The notes under the pieces are model-generated. The model saw nothing but the letters and a program-made list of their open reading frames with translations, did no database searches and was not told the DNA's origin. A stretch of 64,000 nucleotides of DNA from Symbiodinium sp. CCMP2592. Lineage: Eukaryota > Sar > Dinophyceae > Suessiales > Symbiodiniaceae. Where the stretch lies: positions 67,501 to 131,500 of the forward strand of contig CAJNDT010005813.1 of the NCBI GenBank assembly GCA_905221615.1, read 5' to 3'. The stretch's first letter is position 1. Each line of letters opens with the position of its first letter. The position numbers were made by a program, and so were the translations under genes. Below, piece after piece: positions 12,111 to 19,700 of this stretch.

Positions 12111-13160
12111 TTATATAAAGGTGTTTCGAAGGGTGTCCAAGGCCCAATCCTCGATGCTCCTGGATCCCTCCGAAATGTGGGAGCAAATCACCACCAATGC
12201 TCCCGCCTCCTCTGCAGCTCTGTGGACACGCCTGAGAAGACCCTGAACGTCCGAGAGCAACTCCGGTGCCTCGTTCGGGTAAGGGATCTTATACTGCTGC
12301 TTCCGCTGTCCAACGCGAGGTGCCCAATAATATCGGTCAATCACGTTGTGAAAGTCAAATACGATGACCTTGCCCTCAAGCCGCTGGCTATCTTCGACTC
12401 TGAAGTTGCACCTGTTAAAAGTGTCTGGTGAATACAACAAGACGCTCCTCGGTAGGTCAACGATAGGGTCTGAAGTGAGGGCTGACTTTGGCGGCACCTT
12501 AGGGATCACTGCAGCCTGACTCTCCTGGCTCTGCTTCGACGCTGGAGGCTTCGGTGGATTCTTGGGAGGAGTCTTCGGAGCAGTAATCTTGGGATCAGGA
12601 GGAAATGCCGACGGAGTCGGAACAGACACCTTAGGCACCGCCGTAATCTTCGCTGCGGGAGTAATCCTCACCTTCGGCGTAGGGGCCAACCGTTGTCCAG
12701 AAACTGAAGCTGTAACGGAAGGCACTGGAGAAGATGCTTTCGCCGACGGATCCTGAGAAGGTGCTTTCGCCACTGAACTCGCCGACGACGAAGACGACGG
12801 CCGCACAGGCGGCGCAGGAGGAGCAGGTGACGTGCGGATCCTGTGAAATCCCGGCACTGCCCCTGACGCCTTCGGAATGAGTGGCGGCTCCTCTGCTTCT
12901 ATCTCAAGCTCAACCAATTCTTCCTCGGGCTCGCTGTCGGATTCAAAGATGGGTCGCCACACCGGCTTTGTATATAGCGGCCGCTGACTGCCGTCTTGGT
13001 GACGGACTGGCACGTCGTCTAAGGAAGTATATCGGAACGGTTGAAGATTCAACTGGTACTGCTGGTACGCTTTACGCTTACGTACCGCACTTTTCCCAGC
13101 TCGGATCCCACGTGGCCTCGGAAGGATCTCTGGGCCACGATCTGGACCCGGTGCATCCAT
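12111..13160 (-). CDS. Pro/Ser-rich protein with HAD-like domain (element 1, gag position)
   Basis: 349 codons, first ORF after the primer site. Residues 1-100 are basic then acidic; 100-235 are Pro/Ser/Ala/Lys low complexity. Near residue 263 is KVIVFDFHNVIDRYYW and near 318 is GALVVICSHISEGSR, which resemble HAD-superfamily motif I (DxDxV/T) and motif II (hydrophobic strand ending in Ser). The second acidic residue of motif I is His here, so standard phosphatase chemistry is doubtful. No gag core or zinc knuckle is visible, so this replaces or follows a lost gag. The role is unknown. The call rests on motifs alone. Confidence 0.55.
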   Translation of the reverse strand: MDAPGPDRGPEILPRPRGIRAGKSAVRKRKAYQQYQLNLQPFRYTSLDDVPVRHQDGSQRPLYTKPVWRPIFESDSEPEEELVELEIEAEEPPLIPKASGAVPGFHRIRTSPAPPAPPVRPSSSSSASSVAKAPSQDPSAKASSPVPSVTASVSGQRLAPTPKVRITPAAKITAVPKVSVPTPSAFPPDPKITAPKTPPKNPPKPPASKQSQESQAAVIPKVPPKSALTSDPIVDLPRSVLLYSPDTFNRCNFRVEDSQRLEGKVIVFDFHNVIDRYYWAPRVGQRKQQYKIPYPNEAPELLSDVQGLLRRVHRAAEEAGALVVICSHISEGSRSIEDWALDTLRNTFI

Positions 13161-13214
13161 GGAGCGACCTACGCTCTGAAGGACTTCACCAAACCTAAAG
13201 GGAAGAACGAACCC

Positions 13215-13228
13215 TACGGCTGATAACC
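13215..13228 (-). promoter_or_regulatory. Primer-binding site of element 1
   Basis: The sense strand reads GGTTATCAGCCGTA directly after the 5' LTR. The same 14-mer abuts the LTR of elements 2 and 3. It resembles the Drosophila copia primer site, which pairs with the anticodon arm of a cleaved half-tRNA rather than with a 3' CCA end. Confidence 0.8.
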
Positions 13229-13451
13229 AGTTATTCCGACCCCAAACACAGAAGCCACTATGTTAGGGTAGGAACAAGAAGGAAAGGGAAGGGAAATCCC
13301 AAAAGGAACCCCGGCGGCCCTGAACGAAGAAGCACGACTCAGTGCGCCTCTTTTCATCTTGAGCCAAATGAAGTTGGCATTAACCATGTCACAGAAGTTG
13401 CACAGTCAGGTAATATTACTTTACATGGAGGTTGTCCGTAATTCTTCAACT
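13229..13451 (-). repeat. 5' LTR of element 1
   Basis: 223 bp. Relative to the 3' LTR it has a 1-nt and a 3-nt indel plus about seven substitutions. At 13358-13370 it carries CTTGAGCCAAATG, matching the reverse complement of the dinoflagellate spliced-leader 3' end with one A missing; in sense orientation this is CATTTGGCTCAAG. Confidence 0.9.
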
Positions 13452-13730
13452 GAAAATATTCAATTATTTTCGTGACCTAAATAATGCGGGCGCCGAAATT
13501 GAACAGTATCTGCCGGTCAAATCTGCTGATATTGAAATGTTCTATGAATTATAATCTATCGTCGAATAAATTCTCTCGTAATTTCCCGCCATTATTTGCG
13601 AATGGCTATGTGGCAGTTTGAAGCGTCCAATCCAGATTTGAAAATTGTGCATTAATAATCGTACTTTTTGAAGAATTAAGAACGAAGATATAATAAAATT
13701 CCGGATGCATATATATTAGCTCAATTGAAC
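13452..13730. other. AT-rich sliver between two LTR ends
   Basis: 279 bp, clearly richer in A and T than its neighbours, trapped between the outer ends of the element 1 5' LTR and the element 2 3' LTR. No gene is supported. It is the only visible remnant of what lay between the two insertions, and it does not resemble the right flank of element 2. Confidence 0.7.
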
Positions 13731-14162
13731 TGCGTGGGGGATTGATCTCGACTTGGTTGCTGCTCTCCCCACCAGAGCTGTAATGAATATAGGTGTGGCT
13801 GGCTAGCACTCTCCACAGACTGGACCCTGTCTCTCTCTCGTACTCCCACACGTGCGATCCTATGCAGGCAGAACCGGCGGCCGTTCCTTTTGCACTCACT
13901 GCCGGCGGCGGTTCGTCTGTGCAACGGGATAGCTCTGATTGCTCAGGATAGAAGACACATATAGCACTTAGCTATGGGCATTGACTTGAGCCAAACGTTG
14001 CGTTGGCGGTCACATAGAAAGGTAAAGACGAGGGATGCGTAGCATGCCCCCTAGAGTCGAGGGACGCGTAGCGTGCCCCCTTCTCCTGCACTTTACACGG
14101 TCTTGCTCACAGCTCTTATAGTGACACCTTAGAACTTGACAAGGCATCGCAGTCCGTTCGCA
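13731..14162 (-). repeat. 3' LTR of element 2
   Basis: 432 bp, differing from 32980-33411 at three positions by eye. The sense strand begins TGCGAACGGACTG and ends CCCCCACGCA. It contains the spliced-leader-like word CTTGAGCCAAA at 13985-13995. Confidence 0.95.
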
Positions 14163-14170
14163 CCCCCCAT
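14163..14170 (-). promoter_or_regulatory. Polypurine tract of element 2
   Basis: ATGGGGGG on the sense strand immediately precedes the 3' LTR. From here to 14412 is untranslated sequence without a recognised feature. Confidence 0.75.
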
Positions 14171-14412
14171 GAGTTGCGTCTCCGACGCTGCTCACCCGGA
14201 AGATGGCACGATAGGACAGAAGAAAATTCCGCCGCAACGTTGACATTGAAAATCAGAGCTTTGTATCCCAATTAGAAACGTTGTGACACTCATCTACGTC
14301 AGTAACGATCCCCTGAAATGACAAACGAATCAGGCGTCACCGAAGAAAGAAGCATTCGCGATGGCATTCCACAGGCGAAGCTCAGAGGTCACGAACTGAT
14401 AGGCGTGGAAGA

Positions 14413-16251
14413 TCAGGCGTTGTCTCGCCACCATCTTCGCGTTGACGTAGGATCGCGGTCCCAGGGCCGGAGGTTCTCCTCTGGATACTGGTTCCTTGGC
14501 TTTCCCTTGTCCTTGCCTTTGTTTCGGCCTTTGGCGGCGATGTAGTCGTGGTAGGAATTGGTGTTCCAGCCACCATGTTGCTCGCCTCCGGTTCTTCCAC
14601 GCCCTTTTGAAGGTCCCTTGGATGAAGAAGCGCTTTCACGTTCCTCCGTAGTGACCGGCGTGTCCAGAATGGAAGTACCACCTGGAGGAAGATAATCAGC
14701 GGCCGAAATGTGGTGTAGGGCCTCTGTACGCCTTGTCGTCGGGTTTTGCTGTCTCTCATTCTTGGATCTGTTCAATCTGTCCATAAAGTGCGCAGGCATT
14801 TGGATGCTGTGATCCACTAGCAAGGCGATGGTCTGGACTGACTGATCAGAATGAGTTAGCAGAATGCCGACAGGGTCGATGTACAAGAAGTCCACTGGTC
14901 CAGTTGGCGTTGGTCGTAGCACCGAGAATTGCTGGTGTCCCGTCACCATTGGGATCACCTCGCATAGGACGTTCAGGCAACAAAAGTGCATTGCCTTGAC
15001 ATCTTCATCCCTGTCGCTCTTCAAGTAAGTAGTAGGGCTGAAGTTGTCCCTGCCAATTCCCATCATGTTGGCTCCCCGTACAAGTAAAGAAAGCATCTGG
15101 TTCGTGCGGAAGCGCTTCAAGGTGTAAATCCCGTTGGGATCATACTGTTTGAGGTTCTCAGGTTCTTTCGCGAAGCGAATGATCTCCTCATCAGTCACAT
15201 CCCTGCTGACACCTGTTTCCTTGTCCACTGCTGCCAAAGATCCCCACTTTCCAAGCACATCATAGCGTTGGCCAAGCGCAAAACTTTCCCTCATCTGAAA
15301 CAACGGCATAGTCGCCCACTTTGCGAATCCTGACCAAGCTTTGTAGATGGATCGGCATACCACGTATGCCATGTACGACAGAGCGGTCATGTTCGCATCG
15401 ATGCAATGAGCATTTCGCTTCCCAGAATAGTAGGATGGCTGCATGGCGGTACGTGCAAGTTGTAGTTCAGGATCGATGTTCAAAGACTGGCCGGTAAGGA
15501 AGACGGGACGACGTTCCTGTGCGATTGCTTCCGGAACTGCGTCATCGAAGTCCTCTTCAGGCTCAACGTCCATTTCTTCATCAGGTTCCTGTTCTGGATC
15601 GTCTTCCGCAACGACAGATGGTTCTGGGATTTCTTCAGGTTCCGCAACGGTCTCTACCTCCATGGCTTCCTGCTCCTCTTCGGGCGCCTCAGGCACTGCG
15701 GCTGCTGCGGCTTCCATTGTCTGAGCAATGAAGTCACTGGGGATCTCCGTAGGAGTATCCCGTTGTGGAGAGCCTTGATAATATCCGCTTGAAATGAACT
15801 GTGACCAGCAAGACGTGCATCGGGAGAAACATGCTGGAACAATGTTGTAGCATGCCGGGCATACCCTCATTCTCCTTCCATCCTCGTCTCTGCGTAGGTC
15901 TTCGGGTCGCCAATTCTTGATGACAAACTTGATTCCCTTTGTCCATGTAGTGATGCCGAACCGTGTTCTCCCTGTGGGACTCCAGGACAGTCGTGAGGTC
16001 ACGAATGATCTGCTCCTTGCTTGTGTCGTGGGGTCCAGGAGGCATCTCGCAAAGCAATTCCATGATCTTGCTTGGCGTTCGGTATCTCTCGAACTCGGGA
16101 AGCAACGGTGATGCATTGTAGTCCAACACCAGCTCTTTCTCCAACCTTTCATCGTAGATCTTTTCCACCAGAGCGAAAGAGTGTGTATCTCGAGGATCAG
16201 GGACGCAAAACCATACCTCCTTGACGAAATGGAAAGGTATCGTTCGACCAA
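14413..16251 (-). CDS. Extra ORF of element 2, C-terminal part: zinc ribbon, acidic linker, basic tail
   Basis: 612 codons; homology-like sequence starts near residue 105 (KFVIKNWRPEDL), and earlier residues are a wrong-frame reading. A four-Cys motif follows (CPACYNIVPACFSRCTSC), then a long Glu/Pro-rich acidic segment. Next comes a globular-looking region of ~230 residues with many aromatic and hydrophobic positions, and finally a Gly/Lys/Arg-rich tail suited to nucleic-acid binding. It continues the protein encoded at 15734-16792 after a frame change near 15,950. I recognise no family for the globular part. It occupies the env position but shows no signal peptide or membrane segment. Confidence 0.6.
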   Translation of the reverse strand: MVERYLSISSRRYGFASLILEIHTLSLWWKRSTMKGWRKSWCWTTMHHRCFPSSRDTERQARSWNCFARCLLDPTTQARSRSFVTSRLSWSPTGRTRFGITTWTKGIKFVIKNWRPEDLRRDEDGRRMRVCPACYNIVPACFSRCTSCWSQFISSGYYQGSPQRDTPTEIPSDFIAQTMEAAAAAVPEAPEEEQEAMEVETVAEPEEIPEPSVVAEDDPEQEPDEEMDVEPEEDFDDAVPEAIAQERRPVFLTGQSLNIDPELQLARTAMQPSYYSGKRNAHCIDANMTALSYMAYVVCRSIYKAWSGFAKWATMPLFQMRESFALGQRYDVLGKWGSLAAVDKETGVSRDVTDEEIIRFAKEPENLKQYDPNGIYTLKRFRTNQMLSLLVRGANMMGIGRDNFSPTTYLKSDRDEDVKAMHFCCLNVLCEVIPMVTGHQQFSVLRPTPTGPVDFLYIDPVGILLTHSDQSVQTIALLVDHSIQMPAHFMDRLNRSKNERQQNPTTRRTEALHHISAADYLPPGGTSILDTPVTTEERESASSSKGPSKGRGRTGGEQHGGWNTNSYHDYIAAKGRNKGKDKGKPRNQYPEENLRPWDRDPTSTRRWWRDNA

Positions 16252-16792
16252 CGATCATGATGCCGCTGTCTGTGATACGTCCATCCTCTCGTGCAAGATC
16301 TTGCGATGGGACATGAAGAACCGCCAATGGCATATGCTTGGCGTCTCGTCCGTGTACTCGCATCTTGGTCGTTGCGTTCCGGTGATCGAACGGCGCAAAC
16401 ACCCCCCAATAGCTGTGGAGTCTGCCGCCTTGGTTGCCTCGGAATTGGCGCCGATGGTCGAAGTCCCCGTCGGGGTCCTCCGAACCAGGCATGATGCCTT
16501 GCGTGACAATGGAATCCAAGTTGCGGCATGCCGTAGCGTGGAACGCACCTCCAAGACGTTGCAAGAGGGTCATAGATGGAGATATTGCGAACCTGTTCTT
16601 GTCCAACTGAAGCAAGTTGTTCTGGGGATCTGAATGCGCAGAGTGACCACTCGTAGCCCGAACTGCCCATGGCTTCACCCAGCCGTTGCATTGGTTCAGG
16701 TACCTCTGGCCATGTCCGGCAATGGTCGTTGCTCTGGATCTCCGCGATCTGGTCCCGAACTGATACCAACATGTTCGAACCTGCTGATCCAA
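15734..16792 (-). CDS. Tpt1/KptA-like RNA 2'-phosphotransferase, catalytic half (element 2)
   Basis: 352 codons; the domain runs from about residue 38 to 240. VRATSGHS (R45, H50) matches the family signature RAxQGHS. FHATACRNLDSIVTQGIMPG matches H-x-T…I…GL. RLH and KMR downstream fit the remaining conserved basic positions. Tpt1/KptA removes an internal 2'-phosphate left at a splice junction, using NAD+, through an Arg-His-Arg-Arg set. The N-terminal half (LRH and a winged-helix-like GGWVLIEDL…KKRV) is at the end of the 16197-21917 ORF in another frame, with the shift between about 16,670 and 16,900. Activity would need the frames reconciled. The call is from motif reading alone. Confidence 0.65.
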   Translation of the reverse strand: MDQQVRTCWYQFGTRSRRSRATTIAGHGQRYLNQCNGWVKPWAVRATSGHSAHSDPQNNLLQLDKNRFAISPSMTLLQRLGGAFHATACRNLDSIVTQGIMPGSEDPDGDFDHRRQFRGNQGGRLHSYWGVFAPFDHRNATTKMRVHGRDAKHMPLAVLHVPSQDLAREDGRITDSGIMIVGRTIPFHFVKEVWFCVPDPRDTHSFALVEKIYDERLEKELVLDYNASPLLPEFERYRTPSKIMELLCEMPPGPHDTSKEQIIRDLTTVLESHRENTVRHHYMDKGNQVCHQELATRRPTQRRGWKENEGMPGMLQHCSSMFLPMHVLLVTVHFKRILSRLSTTGYSYGDPQ

Positions 16793-19700
16793 GAACTTCC
16801 GTGCCGGGGTCCTTCACTCTCACACCCAGGAACTGCAACCGAATCTTGGCCTTGTTGCGTTTCGTGGCTGCAATCATGTTCCCCTGGAACAATAGCTGAA
16901 GTCTTTCATTGTACACTCTCTTCTTCTGTTGATCATCGGTCCTTGAGACCCCTTCGGTGATGCGTCTGCTTTCATGGGTCCATAGTGGCTCATGCCTCAC
17001 CAAGTCTTCGATCAGCACCCACCCTCCTTCATCACATTTGATGACACTGTTGAATGCCACCTGGCACCGGTTGTCAAGCCATTCCGAGCCTGGGCGCCTG
17101 GCGATTCTGTGGCGCAAGTCAGACTGGATGCATGATAGCGCCCAATCCGCATTCAACCTGCGCTGACGGGTGATGTTGCGAAGGACAACTTCGTTCACGA
17201 TGTCCCACCGATTGTTGATGAAGCTTGCACCCTTGGTTGGGATCAGGTCGAGAATTCCGCACCGGATTGGCCTTCCGCCGCCGATGGATTCATAGCCTGG
17301 ATTGGTGTAGCTGTTGGTGTTCTCGTCGTACACATAGCTAGGACGGTCTCCCCGTTGGGGTAGGCGTCGGTCGCGATGGTCCGAAAGCTGCTCAATGATG
17401 TCCACCACTCGCTGGCTATTCTCTGGTCCCGAATCCTGCAGTGGTACGCCACAAGCATCATTTAGGCCCCGACGATTCTCCACATCCGTGCAGAGATTGT
17501 GTTTGTTCTCATAACGGATCAAGACCACATCACCCCGAACGGCTTCGCCTCCGCGTCGCGGTCGGGCTTTGGCCTTGGGTCGTCGGTCCGAGGATGCAAC
17601 ACTCACATGATCTGTGGTGTCAACGTCCATTGGTTCAGCCTCTTGTGAAGGTACTCGACGTGGATATCGAAGAAGACTTTCCTTGATGATCTGGACGCTT
17701 CGAAGTACCAGGTCCCGGGTTGCAGCATTCTCTGTGCAATTTGACAGAGTGTGTAGGTCACTGCCACAAGCAACACAAAATGTGATGCGATCGCTTCCGA
17801 CTGACATCTCGCCCTGAGCGAGTACGCCAACATAGTCCTGAAGCTGCGTGACAACTCCTTCACGAATTGCATGTCTGGGATCAGGGCCTTCTGCACCCTG
17901 CTCTTCTTCAGGTTGCGCATCCACATCCACATCTTGTGCAGGTATTGGTGGAGCAACTGAGAACCCTGGATCGTCCGTGACGTTGTCAGCGGCCTGTGTC
18001 TCGTCGGTTCTCGTAATCTCTACAGGGTAGATATCACCATCGACGATCACTGTGAAATCAATCACGAGGTCAGCGGACATGTTGTTGACGATCTCAGCGA
18101 CTGCTTCATTCTTCTTGGGCGGTGTCCTTTTGCGCGGGGAGTCAACCGTGATCAGCTCGATGGCTTCGGCCGACGCGTAGCGGAAGAATGACCTTTCGAT
18201 TCCTCTTGCACACGCATTTGCTCCCTCAAGGCCACCCCAATTCGGAAAATGACTTGGGTGTCTCATGGCAATCGTAAGAAGCCCGAGCGCCAGCTCCAAT
18301 GTATCACCCAGGAGCTCTTCCTTGGGCAAGACTGACCCTCGGTAGCATTCTTGGCGCTCCTCTGGAGTCAAAAGCATCCTCATGAAACCAGCATAAGCGC
18401 AGTTCCCGGCGTCGTAGTAGCAGATGTAGCATGTCTTGCCTTCGGAGTCGTATCCTCTGTCCCACGCCAACTGTTTGGCCTTTCCCCATGCCGCGTACTC
18501 GATGGCCTGACTGGCTGTGATTCGGAGACCACCGTAGTGAGAAACCGTCTTGCCGATGTCTTCATAGACCATCTCTGCACAAACTTTGAGGAACTCCTTG
18601 ATGTCCACACGAGGATCCACGAATTGAAGCCTCAGGTCATAAAGGTGCTTTGCGCAAGCCAAGGTGTACTTCTGGGACGCGATCAAGTCATTGAAGGAGC
18701 TGATTTGATGCTGCATCTTCAAAGCTGAAGTATGCGCGCACCCAATGCAGTGCCCAGGATACCCGTTTCCGGTGGGTTTGAAGAAGGCTTGTGCGTAGCA
18801 CTCAGCCAACTTCATTCCTTCACATCCTTGGCAATAGAACGTTCTCCCTTTGACATAACCAGTGTTCGGGGTCGCATAGGTGTCGATCCTGAACCAGTAG
18901 TGCCGGTTGTCGTAGTAGGCCTCGGGAACGGTCATGGCGATGTCAAAATCCTGCCAGGTGACTGTGGACGACTCAGCGACCGTGTCACCCTGGGCACCCG
19001 ACCTGATCTGTTGCTGCTGTTCCCCCGTAAACCATGTCTGCGAGATCTTGGTGGTCGTCTTGACTTCACTCTTGTCCTCCCAAATCTCGACAAGCGACGG
19101 GTGAGCAACTAAGTCGGTTCTGACTGTCTCGTCCCATGAGCGAACTTTCGATGCCTCAACAAAGCACGTGGATACCATCTTCTCGCAAAACAGCTGCTTC
19201 TCATAGATAGCTAGGCCCAATTTGAACCTGACCCGATTGTCTGGTGGTGGTACCTTCTCAACTGACAAAGTGTGCACGCCAGACGACGCATGTTTCGCCT
19301 GACTGTACATTCTTGACCAAAACGAAGATCCATGAATCACCACACATGCTCGGGCCCGCAACTCCAGTTCAATGTACATTCCCAGCGCGTGGAAACCGTT
19401 GAACATAGAAGCTTTCTGTCGAAGGTAATTGCTGGCTGCTCCTACGAACCGTAAGTCGTGGTTGATGTTGACAATTGGAGGGCGCGTGGTACGCTTCCCT
19501 GCCGCAATGATGGGGTCAACGTACGTGGCTTTGAGCTGTCGCTGCAAATCAGCACGAATCGCTGCTCCGTCTCCGACCTCACTCATCGGAAATGATATGT
19601 TCTCGATGAGGATCGCTTGGAGAGACAGATGGTAGTGCAATGTGACGGTTGCAAGCTGCTCTTCAGTCAAGCCATCCAATGTCTCATTCACAGATTCCAA

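Larger units (their letters stand above)
7886..13451 (-). mobile_element. Element 1: degraded Ty1/copia-type LTR retrotransposon
   Basis: A minus-strand element of about 5.6 kb bounded by two related ~220-bp LTRs. A polypurine tract lies inside the 3' LTR and a primer site inside the 5' LTR. Order from the 5' end: Pro-rich protein with HAD-like domain, integrase C-terminal remnant with a Cys/His motif, methyltransferase-like domain, RT and RNase H. Gag core and the integrase catalytic core are missing, and the reading frame is broken by at least one in-frame TGA and several shifts. The LTRs differ by roughly seven substitutions and two indels, so it is older than elements 2 and 4. I saw no clear target-site duplication. 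Confidence 0.9.

Noticed and set aside
13215-13228. Possible tRNA fragment (CTGATAA anticodon-loop-like word)
   Set aside because: Only 14 nt match an anticodon arm and no cloverleaf surrounds it; its LTR-adjacent position explains it as a primer site.
13606-13899. Small ORF repeated at 32912-33148
   Set aside because: Falls in the element 2 LTR; its first ~55 residues repeat because the LTR repeats, and the tails differ.
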